Position numbers and translations under genes: made by a program
Notes under the pieces: model-generated
The model's database searches: none
What the model saw: the letters and a program-made list of their open reading frames with translations, nothing else
What the model was told of the DNA's origin: nothing
Shown here: one piece after another, positions 1 to 8,135 of the stretch
Layout: each line of letters starts with the position of its first letter
Position numbering within the stretch: the first letter of the stretch is position 1
Assembly (NCBI RefSeq): GCF_013334205.1
Contig: NZ_CP054424.1
Span: forward strand, 1,446,001 to 1,510,000
Source: Rhodoferax sp. BAB1
GTDB taxonomy: Bacteria > Pseudomonadota > Gammaproteobacteria > Burkholderiales > Burkholderiaceae_C
Reading direction: 5' to 3'
Length of the DNA: 64,000 bases

Positions 1-305
1 GGTTCATATCCTGACGGCGTTCATGGCGGGCTTCTGGCCATGATATTCGTCCGTAACGGGGGCGGGTGTCTTGATCCCGGTCATGATCCTTGCGGGCCTG
101 GGCTGCCGTGGTGCACCCGATTGGGGCCAGCCGGCCGACCCGGGGCCGGTCAGGTCAAGGTGGAACGGTAACAAGTTCAGGTGCTGCTGCAGGATTTGTA
201 GCAAAGTTGTTGATTCTTCAAGGGTCTGGCGCTGCACGGGCCTAAACCTTGGACTAGAATCGGCGCGTCTGCCGGATTCCAGGGTGGTGGCAGACGCTAA
301 ATTCC
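1..305. other. Left-edge intergenic region without a supported gene
   Basis: Short open frames cross this stretch on both strands, but none has a clear ribosome binding site or a recognisable product. A weak -10-like TAGAAT lies at 255-260, about 45 bases before the HD-GYP start codon, without a convincing -35 partner. I see no hairpin terminator or repeat. It is best read as the upstream region of the next gene. Confidence 0.5.
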
Positions 306-1577
306 ATGAAGTCTTCTGATTCCGAACTGATCGATATTTCCGAACTGCGCGTCGGGCTCTACGTCGAGCTCGAGCTGGGCTGGATGGCGCACCCCTTTCC
401 GACCGGCAGTTTCAAGATCACGTCCCTGCGCCAGATCGAGACCATCCGCGGCCTGGGCCTCAAGCAGGTGCGTTACGTGCCGGACAAGAGCGACCCGCCA
501 TCGGACGGACTGGACAGCCGCTCGGCCCTGGACGAGGCCTCGTTAGCGCGTGCCCTGGCGCAGGAGAACGAATTCCGCCGGCGCCGCGCCGCCCTGATCG
601 AATCCCAGCAGAAGACGCTGAAAGCCTGCGAGCAGAAGTTTGGCCAGGCCCAGCAGCAATACCGGCGCGTGCAGGAGCAGGTGCTGGAGCAGCCCCTGGC
701 CGTGCGCGACGCCTGCGTGGCCATGATTGCGGCCTTCGTCCAGGAGATGGAGTGCGACGGTGAGGCGGCCATCCGCCTGCTGTCCGAGGGCGTGGGTGAG
801 CGCGCGGCCATGCATCCGGTCAACGTCACGGTGATGAGCCTGCTGCTGGGCAAGGCCATGGGCCTGCACGGCCAGGACCTGATCGATCTGGGGGTGGGGG
901 CTTTCCTGCACGATGTGGGCAAGTTGCAACTGCCGCAACGCGTGCGCTGGTTCGAGGATGGTTTCTCGATCGAGGACTTCAAGCAGTACCAGGAACACGT
1001 CAACAAGGGCGTGGCCATTGCCAACCTCATGCAGCTCAGCGAAGGCGCGCTGATGGCCATTGCCCAGCACCATGAGCTGATGGACGGCACCGGCTTCCCC
1101 ATGCGTCCGCCCGGTGGCGACCTGACCTTGCCGGCGCGCATCCTGGCCCTGGTCAACCGCTACGACAACCTGTGCAACCCGGTGCGCCTGGTGACGGCGC
1201 TCACCCCGCACGAGGCCCTGTCCCTGCTGTTTGCACAGCACAAGGCGCGTTTCGACAACATCGTGCTGAGCGCCTTCATCCGCATGATGGGCGTCTACCC
1301 GCCGGGCTCGGTGGTGCAGCTGATCGACGGGCGCTATGCGCTGGTGGTGTCGGTCAACTCGGTGCGACCGCTCAAGCCCCGCGTGATCGTGCACGAGCCC
1401 TCGGTGGCCAAGCACGAGGCCCTGATCCTGGACCTGGAAAGCCAGCCCGGTATCGGGATCCGCCGCAGCCTCAAGCCGGCCAGCCTGCCGCCCGACGCCC
1501 TGGAATACCTGGGTCCGCGCCAGCGGATCGCCTATTACTTCGAGAGTTCAGGCCCGGCGCCGCTGGCAGACGCCTGA
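306..1577 (+). CDS. HD-GYP domain protein with N-terminal DUF3391, putative c-di-GMP phosphodiesterase
   Basis: This 423-residue cytoplasmic protein should hydrolyse cyclic di-GMP. Residues about 5-130 match the DUF3391 type of N-terminal region, ending in a Gln/Arg-rich helical stretch. The HD pair is at residues 202-203 (LHDVGKL). The second signature reads HHELMDGTGFP, so the usual GYP triplet is GFP, a conservative change. No signal peptide or membrane segment is seen. The gene stands alone and converges on the oxalate genes. Its TGA stop directly abuts the left end of an inverted-repeat element, and the next hairpin (1741-1771) could end both convergent transcripts. The start lacks a strong ribosome binding site, but the DUF3391 region begins at once after it. 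Confidence 0.85.
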   Translation: MKSSDSELIDISELRVGLYVELELGWMAHPFPTGSFKITSLRQIETIRGLGLKQVRYVPDKSDPPSDGLDSRSALDEASLARALAQENEFRRRRAALIESQQKTLKACEQKFGQAQQQYRRVQEQVLEQPLAVRDACVAMIAAFVQEMECDGEAAIRLLSEGVGERAAMHPVNVTVMSLLLGKAMGLHGQDLIDLGVGAFLHDVGKLQLPQRVRWFEDGFSIEDFKQYQEHVNKGVAIANLMQLSEGALMAIAQHHELMDGTGFPMRPPGGDLTLPARILALVNRYDNLCNPVRLVTALTPHEALSLLFAQHKARFDNIVLSAFIRMMGVYPPGSVVQLIDGRYALVVSVNSVRPLKPRVIVHEPSVAKHEALILDLESQPGIGIRRSLKPASLPPDALEYLGPRQRIAYYFESSGPAPLADA

Positions 1578-1719
1578 GAACTTGCGAATAAATCTACTGC
1601 GCGACCCGATCGCCGCGTTGGGCGGTGCTCGCCATCCTCACGTACAGGAAGTACGTTCCGGTGGCTGCGCTCCGTCCGCCTTGCGCTCGGCCCGCTCGCT
1701 ACGATTTCTTCACAAGTTC
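1578..1719 (+). repeat. Dispersed intergenic inverted-repeat element, short copy
   Basis: A 142-bp element bounded by imperfect 17-bp terminal inverted repeats: GAACTTGCGAATAAATC at 1578-1594 and the reverse complement GAACTTGTGAAGAAATC at 1703-1719 (two mismatches). It holds an inner palindrome ACGTAC-AGGAA-GTACGT at about 1636-1655. A longer copy lies in inverted orientation at 46198-46402; relative to it this copy lacks about 63 bases of interior. It encodes no transposase, so it resembles a MITE or a REP-like element. It begins at the base after the stop codon of the HD-GYP gene. Confidence 0.85.
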
Positions 1720-1740
1720 TGAGTTCTTCCCACCGGAATG

Positions 1741-1771
1741 AAAAAGCCGCTGCGCTGCAGCGGCTTTTTTT
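1741..1771. terminator. Bidirectional rho-independent terminator
   Basis: AAAAAGCCGCTGC (1741-1753), a GCT loop and GCAGCGGCTTTTT (1757-1769) form a perfect stem with a T run on the plus strand and A5 (T5 on the minus strand) at the other side. It sits between the convergent HD-GYP and frc-like genes and can serve both. Confidence 0.9.
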
Positions 1772-1798
1772 CGTCTACCCGCACGGGGCGGGCAGGGA

Positions 1799-3046
1799 TC
1801 AGATCGCCTTGGCGGCGCGCAGTTCGTCGAGCTGGGCCTTGTTGTAGCCCATCTGCATCAGCACTTCCTCGGTGTGCTCGCCCAGCAGCGGCGAGCGCGT
1901 GACTTCGGTCGGGCTGTCCGACAGCTTGATGGGGTTGCCCACGCTGAGGTACTTGCCGCGCACCGGGTGGTCGACTTCCACGATGGTGCCGGTCTCGCGC
2001 AGGGACTGGTCCTCGGCGATCTCCTTCATGGAGAGGATGGGGCCGCAGGGGATGTCGAACTCGTTGAGGATGTCCATGGCCTCGAACTTGGTCTTGGTCT
2101 TGGTCCACTCTTCGATGCGCGCGAAGATCATCTTCAGGTGCGGCAGGCGGGCCTGCGGCGTGGCGAAGTGCGGGTTGGTGATCCAGTCCTCCTCGCCGAT
2201 GATCTTGCAGATCGCGGGCCAGACGGCGCCCTGGGTGATGAAATAGATGTAGGCGTTGGGGTCCTTCTGCCAGCCCTTGCACTTGAGGATGGAGCCCGGC
2301 TGGCCGCCACCCGAGGCATTGCCGGCGCGCGGCACGGCTTCGCCGAATTCGATGTCGGGGTACTGCGGGTACTCGCGCAGTTCACCGGTGCGCTCCAGGC
2401 GCTGCTGGTCGCGCAGCTTGACGCGGCACAGGTTCAGCACGGCGTCCTGCATGGCGGCCAGCACCTTCTGGCCGCGGCCGGTCTTCTCGCGCTGGTACAG
2501 GGCGGTGACGATGCCCAGGGCCAGGTGCAGGCCGGTGCCGCTGTCGCCGATCTGCGCGCCCGTCACCATGGGCAGGCCGTCGGGATCGCCGGTGGTGGAG
2601 GCGGCGCCGCCCGTGCACTGGGCCACGTTCTCGTAGACCTTGCAGTCGACATAGGGGCCGGGGCCGAAGCCCTTGACCGAGGCCAGGATGATGCGCGGGT
2701 TGATCTCCTGGATCTTCTCCCAGGGAAAACCCATGCGGTCGAGCGCGCCGGGCGCGAAGTTCTCGACCATCACGTCGCATTCCTTGATCAGCTTGACCAG
2801 CACTTCCTTGCCCTTGGGGTTCTTGGTGTCCAGGGTGATGGAGCGCTTGTTGTGGTTGAGCATGGTGAAGTACAGGCTGTCGGCGCCTTCGACGTCACGC
2901 AGCTGTCCGCGCGTGGCATCGCCTTCACCGGCCTTCTCCACCTTGATCACGTCGGCGCCGAACCACGCCAGCAGCTGTGTGCAGGTGGGTCCCGACTGCA
3001 CGTGCGTGAAGTCGAGAATGCGCACTCCTTCGAGGGCCTTGGTCAT
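1799..3046 (-). CDS. Class III CoA-transferase, formyl-CoA:oxalate CoA-transferase paralog
   Basis: A 415-residue CaiB/BaiF-family enzyme that closely resembles Frc, which moves CoA from formyl-CoA to oxalate. The N-terminal FTHVQSGP motif, the catalytic aspartate in QIGDSGTG and the [10 protein letters not shown] block are all present. The glycine loop reads NASGGGQPG, so the first glycine of the usual GGGG loop is serine. That loop closes over the active site in Frc, so substrate choice may differ. It follows the first frc gene after a 244-bp gap holding a strong terminator and its own promoter-like region, so it is probably a separate transcript. CAGGAG precedes the start. It could be a second Frc or a transferase for a related acid. 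Confidence 0.88.
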   Translation of the reverse strand: MTKALEGVRILDFTHVQSGPTCTQLLAWFGADVIKVEKAGEGDATRGQLRDVEGADSLYFTMLNHNKRSITLDTKNPKGKEVLVKLIKECDVMVENFAPGALDRMGFPWEKIQEINPRIILASVKGFGPGPYVDCKVYENVAQCTGGAASTTGDPDGLPMVTGAQIGDSGTGLHLALGIVTALYQREKTGRGQKVLAAMQDAVLNLCRVKLRDQQRLERTGELREYPQYPDIEFGEAVPRAGNASGGGQPGSILKCKGWQKDPNAYIYFITQGAVWPAICKIIGEEDWITNPHFATPQARLPHLKMIFARIEEWTKTKTKFEAMDILNEFDIPCGPILSMKEIAEDQSLRETGTIVEVDHPVRGKYLSVGNPIKLSDSPTEVTRSPLLGEHTEEVLMQMGYNKAQLDELRAAKAI

Positions 3047-3064
3047 GAAAAACTCCTGGTTCTA

Positions 3065-3119
3065 ATGATAAAAAATTCTTATGAATAGAAGACACGGGTC
3101 TTCTATATGACTTGGTCAT
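3065..3119 (-). promoter_or_regulatory. Promoter region of the second frc-like gene with two palindromes
   Basis: Reading toward the frc-like gene, a -10-like TATCAT lies at 3070-3065. Overlapping its -35 position is a perfect inverted repeat, ATAGAAGAC-N4-GTCTTCTAT, at 3085-3106. A second palindrome, ATGAC-TTG-GTCAT, follows at 3107-3119. The stretch is AT-rich compared with its surroundings. The long palindrome looks like an operator for a dimeric regulator (GntR or LysR type are possibilities) not encoded nearby. Confidence 0.55.
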
Positions 3120-3241
3120 TATAGGGGTTTCACCGACTCGAAACATTGTCGTTTTTTATGTAGTCGACCGGCCCCACTGATACATGCCCACAGAGGAGAA
3201 AGCCGGCGTCATACGGTTGATGGTGCTGCTGTCGCAGTGCC

Positions 3242-3271
3242 AAAAAAAACGGCGCCCGAAGGCGCCGTTTT
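3242..3271 (-). terminator. Rho-independent terminator after frc
   Basis: The minus strand reads AAAACGGCGCC-TTCG-GGCGCCGTTTT followed by further Ts (A run 3242-3249 on the plus strand). The stem occupies 3246-3256 and 3261-3271. It lies 20 bases after the frc stop codon. Confidence 0.9.
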
Positions 3272-3290
3272 CATGTGCGAGGGCAGGGGC

Positions 3291-4562
3291 TCAGACGGCC
3301 TTCTTGCCGTGCATGGCCGCGATCTGGTCCTTGCTGTAACCCAGCTCGGCCAGCACCTCGTCGGTGTGCTCACCCAGCAGCGGGGAGGCCGTGACTTCGG
3401 GCTTGAGGTCCGAGAACTTGATCGGGCTGCCGATGGTGAAGTAGCTGCCGCGCACCGGGTGCGGCACTTCCACGATGGAGCCGCTCTTGCGCAGCGACTC
3501 GTCAACCAGCAGTTCCTTCATGGACAGCACAGGGGCGCAAGGAATGTCGAACTTGCGGAAGATGTCCACCGCTTCGAACTTGGTCTTGTCCTTGATGAAG
3601 TCCTCGATGGTGGCGAAGATTTCCATGATGTGCGGCTGGCGGGCCTTCGGGGTGGTGTAGGCCGGATCGGTCTTCCACTCGGGTTTACCCAGCGCGTCGC
3701 AGATCGGCTCCCAGGCGTGGCCCTGCACCGTGAAATAGATGTAGGCGTTGGGGTCGGTCTCCCAGCCCTTGCACTTCAGGATCCAGCCCGGCTGGCCGCC
3801 GCCGCCGGCGTTGCCGCCGCGCGGGGTGACGCGGTCCTTGAACGCGTCCATTTCGTGCGGGTACTGGGGATACTCTTCCAGGTAGCCCAGGCGCTCCAGG
3901 CGCTGCTGGTCGCGCATCTTCACGCGGCACAGGTTCAGCACGGCGTCCTGCATGGACACGGCGACCTTCTGGCCCTTGCCGGTCTGCTGGCGGCCGATGA
4001 TGGCGGTCAGGATACCGATGGCCAGGTGCATGCCGGTGTTGGAGTCACCCAGCGCTGCTGCGGAGATGGTGGGCTGCGAGTTCTCGCCCTTCCACCAGCC
4101 GGTGGTCGAGGCGGAGCCGCCGGCGCACTGGGCCACGTTCTCGTAGACCTTCAGGTCTTCGTAGTGGTGGCCGTCGCTGAAGCCCTTGACCGAAGCCAGG
4201 ACCATGCCGGGGTTGAGCTTCTGGATGTACTCCCAGGTGAAGCCCATGCGATCGAGCGCGCCGGGACCGAAGTTCTCGACCATGACGTCGGACTTCTTGA
4301 TCAGCTTCTCGAGCACTTCCTTGCCCTCGGCCGTCTTGGTGTCCAGCGTCAGCGAACGCTTGTTGCTGTTGAGCATCGTGAAGTACAGCGCGTCGGCATC
4401 GGGGATGTCGCGCAGCTGGCTGCGGGTGACGTCGCCGGCGCCCGGGCGCTCGACCTTGATCACGTCAGCGCCGAACCAGGCCAGCAGCTGGGTGCAGGCG
4501 GGACCGGCTTGCACGTGCGTGAAGTCGATGATCTTGATGCCCTTGAGGGGTTTGTTGGACAT
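3291..4562 (-). CDS. frc: Formyl-CoA:oxalate CoA-transferase
   Basis: Transfers CoA from formyl-CoA to oxalate, giving oxalyl-CoA and formate, the first step of cytoplasmic oxalate breakdown. The 423-residue protein is collinear with Frc of Oxalobacter formigenes: [12 protein letters not shown] at the start, [14 protein letters not shown], the catalytic aspartate in [10 protein letters not shown], the intact glycine loop NAGGGGQPG, and the C-terminal [17 protein letters not shown] lies nine bases before the start codon. The gene follows oxc by 37 bases on the same strand, so oxc-frc forms an operon ended by the hairpin at 3242-3271. Confidence 0.95.
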   Translation of the reverse strand: MSNKPLKGIKIIDFTHVQAGPACTQLLAWFGADVIKVERPGAGDVTRSQLRDIPDADALYFTMLNSNKRSLTLDTKTAEGKEVLEKLIKKSDVMVENFGPGALDRMGFTWEYIQKLNPGMVLASVKGFSDGHHYEDLKVYENVAQCAGGSASTTGWWKGENSQPTISAAALGDSNTGMHLAIGILTAIIGRQQTGKGQKVAVSMQDAVLNLCRVKMRDQQRLERLGYLEEYPQYPHEMDAFKDRVTPRGGNAGGGGQPGWILKCKGWETDPNAYIYFTVQGHAWEPICDALGKPEWKTDPAYTTPKARQPHIMEIFATIEDFIKDKTKFEAVDIFRKFDIPCAPVLSMKELLVDESLRKSGSIVEVPHPVRGSYFTIGSPIKFSDLKPEVTASPLLGEHTDEVLAELGYSKDQIAAMHGKKAV

Positions 4563-4599
4563 GTTGCAGTTCTCCTTGTGGGTTGTTGCGCTAGAAAAA

Positions 4600-6333
4600 T
4601 CAGTGCTTCTTGGTAGCGGCGCTGGTCGGGTTGAGGCTGGTGATACGGCCGCTTTCGGTGCCGGCCTTCTCGTCGATGATGGCGTTGATCAGGGTGGGCT
4701 TGCGCGACTTGATGGCTTCTTCCATCGCGCGGCGCAATTCGGCCGGGGTGGTGGCCTGCACGCCGACGCCGCCGAAGGCCTGCATCAGCATGTCGTAGCG
4801 GGCGCCCTTGACGAACACCAGGGGCGAGGGATCCTTGCCGCCGGTCACGTTGACTTCGTCGCCGCGGTACACGCCGTTGTTGTTCATGATGACGATGCAG
4901 ACCGGCAGGTTGTAGCGGCAGATGGTCTCGACTTCCATGCCGCTGAAACCGAAGGCGCTGTCACCCTCGATGGCGATCACCGGCTGGCCGGATTCGACGG
5001 CGGCGGCCACGGCAAAACCCATGCCGATGCCCATCACACCCCAGGTGCCCACGTCCAGGCGCTTGCGCGGCTTGTACATGTCGACGATGGAGCGGGTGAA
5101 GTCCAGCGCATTGGCGCCTTCGTTGACCAGGATGGCGTCCGGGTTGGCCTTGATGATGTCGCGCACCACGTTCAGCGAGCTGTGGTAGTTCATCGGCGAG
5201 GGATCCTTGGCCAGGGTCTCGGCCATCTTCGCGATGTTCTTGTTCTTGCGCTCGGCGACGGCAGTGGTCCATTCGGCCGGGGGCTTGGCCCAGTTGGAAC
5301 CCATGCCGCTCAGCAGGGCGGACACGCAGGAGCCGATGTCGCCGACCAGCGGGGCGTCGATGGCCACGTTGCTGTCGGCTTCGGTGGGCGAGATGTCGAT
5401 CTGGATGAACTTCTGGCCACCGGCGTTCTTGTGGTCCTTGCCACCCCAGGTCTTGCCCTTGCCGTGCGAGAGCAGCCAGTTCAGGCGCGCACCCACCAGC
5501 ATCACCACGTCGGCTTCCGGCAGCACGAAGGAGCGGGCGGCCGAGGCCGACTGCTCATGCGTGTCGGGCAGCAGGCCCTTGGCCATGGACATGGGCAGGT
5601 AGGGGATGCCGGACTTCTCGACCAGGGCCTTGATGTCGGCGTCGGCCTGGGCGTAGGCGGCACCCTTGCCCAGCAGGATCAGGGGCTTCTTGGCGCCCTT
5701 GAGCAGGTCCAGCGCGCGCTTGACGGCGTCGGGTGCGGGGATCTGGCGCGGGGCCGGGTCGACCACCTTGATCAGCGAAGCCTTGCCGGCTGCAGCGTCC
5801 ATGGCCTGGCCGAACAGCTTGGCCGGCAGGTCCAGGTAGACACCGCCCGGGCGGCCGGAGACGGCGGAGCGGATGGCGCGGGCGATGCCCACGCCGATGT
5901 CTTCGGCGTTGAGCACGCGGAAGGCGGCCTTGCACAGGGGCTTGGCGATGGCCAGCTGGTCCATCTCCTCGTAGTCGCCCTGCTGCAGGTCGACGATCTC
6001 GCGCTCGGAAGAGCCGGAGATCAGGATCATGGGGAAGCAGTTGGTGGTGGCGTTGGCCAGAGCCGTGAGACCGTTGAGGAAACCGGGGGCGGACACCGTC
6101 AGGCAGACGCCGGGTTTGCCGGTCATGAAGCCGGCGATGGCGGCGGCGTTGCCGGCGTTCTGCTCGTGGCGGAAGGAGATCACGCGCATGCCTTCAGCCT
6201 GCATCATGCGGGTCAGGTCCGTGACCGGAATGCCCGGCAGGCCGTAGATGTTGGTGATGCCGTTGAGCTTCAGGGCATCGATGACCAGGTGGAAACCGTC
6301 AGTCAGTTCTCTGGATTGAGCGTCGTTGGACAT
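4600..6333 (-). CDS. oxc: Oxalyl-CoA decarboxylase
   Basis: A thiamine-diphosphate enzyme that decarboxylates oxalyl-CoA to formyl-CoA and CO2, regenerating the CoA donor for Frc. The 577-residue length fits the family. The N-terminal pyrimidine-binding domain has the catalytic glutamate in FRHEQNAGN and the SAPGFLNGL and [19 protein letters not shown] blocks seen in the O. formigenes enzyme. The C-terminal cofactor motif runs from [10 protein letters not shown] to NNNGVYRG. It is the first gene of the minus-strand oxc-frc operon and lies divergent to a Crp/Fnr-type regulator, with an FNR-type palindrome in between. A long leader of about 165 bases is predicted from the promoter position. Confidence 0.96.
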   Translation of the reverse strand: MSNDAQSRELTDGFHLVIDALKLNGITNIYGLPGIPVTDLTRMMQAEGMRVISFRHEQNAGNAAAIAGFMTGKPGVCLTVSAPGFLNGLTALANATTNCFPMILISGSSEREIVDLQQGDYEEMDQLAIAKPLCKAAFRVLNAEDIGVGIARAIRSAVSGRPGGVYLDLPAKLFGQAMDAAAGKASLIKVVDPAPRQIPAPDAVKRALDLLKGAKKPLILLGKGAAYAQADADIKALVEKSGIPYLPMSMAKGLLPDTHEQSASAARSFVLPEADVVMLVGARLNWLLSHGKGKTWGGKDHKNAGGQKFIQIDISPTEADSNVAIDAPLVGDIGSCVSALLSGMGSNWAKPPAEWTTAVAERKNKNIAKMAETLAKDPSPMNYHSSLNVVRDIIKANPDAILVNEGANALDFTRSIVDMYKPRKRLDVGTWGVMGIGMGFAVAAAVESGQPVIAIEGDSAFGFSGMEVETICRYNLPVCIVIMNNNGVYRGDEVNVTGGKDPSPLVFVKGARYDMLMQAFGGVGVQATTPAELRRAMEEAIKSRKPTLINAIIDEKAGTESGRITSLNPTSAATKKH

Positions 6334-6504
6334 GGTGTAGTCTCTCTCGGTTTTTGACGTCTTTGGAAGTCGGGCGACCCGGCTGGCAAGTATCTGCGGC
6401 TCCTCGAATCCGGCTGGCCCCGGGAGCGCGCAATCGGGGGTGCCGGTGGTGCAGAGAGCCCTGGTACGACCAGCGTCGGCAGGGCCTGTTTGCAGCGACG
6501 GGTT

Positions 6505-6510
6505 ATGATA
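6505..6510 (-). promoter_or_regulatory. Predicted -10 element of the oxc promoter
   Basis: The minus strand reads TATCAT at 6510-6505. If it is a -10 box, transcription would start near 6498, which puts the centre of the palindrome at 6532-6547 exactly at -41.5. That is the class II activator position for FNR and CRP. No separate -35 hexamer is seen, as expected for an activator-dependent promoter. Confidence 0.5.
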
Positions 6511-6531
6511 GAAAACGATTCAGGTTCCGCC

Positions 6532-6547
6532 ATTGACCACGGTCAAT
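6532..6547. promoter_or_regulatory. FNR-type operator palindrome between oxc and the regulator gene
   Basis: ATTGACC-AC-GGTCAAT is a perfect 7-bp inverted repeat containing TTGAC-N4-GTCAA, one base per half from the FNR consensus TTGAT-N4-ATCAA. It lies between divergent genes, and the neighbouring regulator carries FNR-type recognition residues. Confidence 0.7.
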
Positions 6548-6618
6548 TTTCGGGACAAATAACCGGCTTCCCGCAGGAAACCGGCCCGCTACCGGCGCGA
6601 ACGCGCGATCCCTGGCCC

Positions 6619-7227
6619 ATGACATCCATCGAGAACCATCCGGAAAAGAACATCATTCGGGTTCAGCTCCGACAAAACAACGTGCTCAAGGGCATGAGTG
6701 TGGCGTCGCACGAGGAGCTGGAGCAGCATCTGACCGTGGTGGATTGCAACAAGGGCGACTTCCTGCTGCACCAGGGCGTGCACGAGATGGAGCAGTATTT
6801 CATCCTCGATGGCGTGCTCAAGCGGGTGGTGGCCAATGCCCAGGGCAAGGAGATGATCCTGCGCTTCGCCGCCGAGCGCGAGATGGAAACCAGCTATGCA
6901 GCATGGTCTCTCAAGACGCCCACGCCCTACAGCATCGTCTCGGTGACCAAGGCACGGGTGGTCAAGCTGCCCATGCCCGAGTGGATCGCCTTCCTGGAGA
7001 GCCACCCGGAGGAAAAGCGCATCTTTGAATACTGCGTGATGAACCTCATGAGCGAGATCATGGCGCACACCATCACGCTGCACCTGCTGGATGCCCCCGG
7101 CCGGGTGCACCGCTTCCTGCGCAAGCACCCGGAGCTGTTCGACCGGATACCGAAAAAGGAACTGGCGGCCTACATGAACCTGTCGGCCGAGACGCTGAGC
7201 CGGCTCAAGCAGCGCGGCAAGATCTGA
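6619..7227 (+). CDS. Crp/Fnr-family transcriptional regulator of the oxalate region
   Basis: A 202-residue DNA-binding protein with an N-terminal cyclic-nucleotide-binding-like beta roll (GDFLLHQGVHEMEQYFILDGVLK, residues about 45-70) and a C-terminal winged helix. Its recognition helix reads SAETLSRL, giving the E-x-x-S-R residues that FNR uses to read TTGA half sites. Only two cysteines are present, so it lacks the cysteine set of the FNR iron-sulfur cluster and must sense something else, perhaps a metabolite. The protein is short and ends soon after the recognition helix. The frame is open further upstream to 6490, but that would run across the operator, so I chose the ATG at 6619. It is divergent to oxc and probably controls it. 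Confidence 0.85.
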   Translation: MTSIENHPEKNIIRVQLRQNNVLKGMSVASHEELEQHLTVVDCNKGDFLLHQGVHEMEQYFILDGVLKRVVANAQGKEMILRFAAEREMETSYAAWSLKTPTPYSIVSVTKARVVKLPMPEWIAFLESHPEEKRIFEYCVMNLMSEIMAHTITLHLLDAPGRVHRFLRKHPELFDRIPKKELAAYMNLSAETLSRLKQRGKI

Positions 7228-7241
7228 GGGGTTCCGGTCTG

Positions 7242-7270
7242 CGCCGTGCCGACGCAAGGTCGGCACGGCG
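7242..7270. terminator. Strong hairpin between convergent genes
   Basis: CGCCGTGCCGAC and GTCGGCACGGCG form a perfect 12-bp stem around a GCAAG loop. It lies between the stop codons of the Crp/Fnr gene and the CMP-kinase-like gene. There is no T run, so termination without Rho is uncertain. Confidence 0.55.
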
Positions 7271-7279
7271 GACCGTATG

Positions 7280-8113
7280 TCAACGACGGTTGGTGGGGAA
7301 GTGCCGTGCGTCGGTGAACGCGCGCAACTGGTTGTCGACGGATTTCACACCTGTCACACCCTGGACCACACGGACGGCAGCGGCTTTCTCGGCGTCGTCG
7401 GCCACGATGCCGCGCAGCGTGACGTTGCCGTCCACGCACTCGGTGGCGATATCGACAGCATGCGTGTCCGCGTGGTTGCTCAGGGCGACCCGAATCCGGG
7501 TGCTGAGTGCCATGCACTGCAGCAGCGTCTTCGATGACTGGGTCTCGGCGAACTCGGGACGCTTGAGCAGGTTCTTGATCTGCTCGACGCAGCTCTCGAC
7601 AGAGAGGCGCTCGGTGTTGAGCACCATGTCGAACAGCACCGGGTCACCCCAGTTCACGCCGAACTGATCGTGCATGCGTGCGGCATTGGCCTGGTCGCTG
7701 CGCTGGATCTCGGCCCGGGCCAGGTCGCGGTCATCCGTGTCCAGCTTTTTCATCAGCCAGTCGACCCGCTGCTCGAGCGGACGCATGATGCGGATGCACG
7801 GGACGTGGGGCACCGCGCGCAGCAGCTGCGTCGCACCCCAGCCGCGGATGACGACGTTGCCGCGCGCGGCAGCGTCGAGCACTTCCTCGGCGGTGTAGAT
7901 CGCCATGGCTTCCTTGTCTGCGCGCAGGCCTTCGATCAGGCCGGCCTTGCCGCTGCGCAGCCGGTTGATCAGGCTCTTGGAGACGTGCATCTTGTCAGCC
8001 ACCCGGGCCGCCACTTCGTGCTCCAGGTTCTGCAGGCCGAGGTCAGCCGCGAGTTTCTCGGCGACATCCTGGGCCAGCGAGCCCATTCCTTGGGTCAGTG
8101 CAATTACGGGCAT
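7280..8113 (-). CDS. Cytidylate-kinase-like domain fused to a BON domain
   Basis: A 277-residue protein. Residues about 1-190 resemble the cytidylate-kinase-like family: it opens with VIALTQGMGSLAQDVAEKLA, followed by a helical region, an IRGWGA strand and the segment CIRIMRPLEQRVDWL. A classical GxxGxGK[ST] Walker A is not visible, as is usual in this family. Residues about 200-270 resemble a BON domain (DGNVTLRGIV, VKSVDNQL). BON domains usually bind membranes or ligands in the envelope, yet no signal peptide is seen. AGGAGA precedes the start. The gene is 22 bases after tctA on the same strand, so it is probably the last gene of the transporter operon. Its role there is unknown. Confidence 0.75.
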   Translation of the reverse strand: MPVIALTQGMGSLAQDVAEKLAADLGLQNLEHEVAARVADKMHVSKSLINRLRSGKAGLIEGLRADKEAMAIYTAEEVLDAAARGNVVIRGWGATQLLRAVPHVPCIRIMRPLEQRVDWLMKKLDTDDRDLARAEIQRSDQANAARMHDQFGVNWGDPVLFDMVLNTERLSVESCVEQIKNLLKRPEFAETQSSKTLLQCMALSTRIRVALSNHADTHAVDIATECVDGNVTLRGIVADDAEKAAAVRVVQGVTGVKSVDNQLRAFTDARHFPTNRR

Positions 8114-8135
8114 GTTGTATTTCTCCTGTCTTGTA

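Noticed and set aside
1..237. Minus-strand open frame at the left edge
   Set aside because: No homology or ribosome binding site is visible, and composition does not support coding.
3107..3119. ATGAC-TTG-GTCAT as another FNR-type site
   Set aside because: The spacer is three bases and the half-site differs from TTGA, so it does not fit the motif at the other three loci.
4186..6357. Very long plus-strand open frame opposite frc and oxc
   Set aside because: It is antisense to two clear enzymes, with His/Gly/Asp/Val-rich low-complexity translation typical of GC-rich shadow frames.
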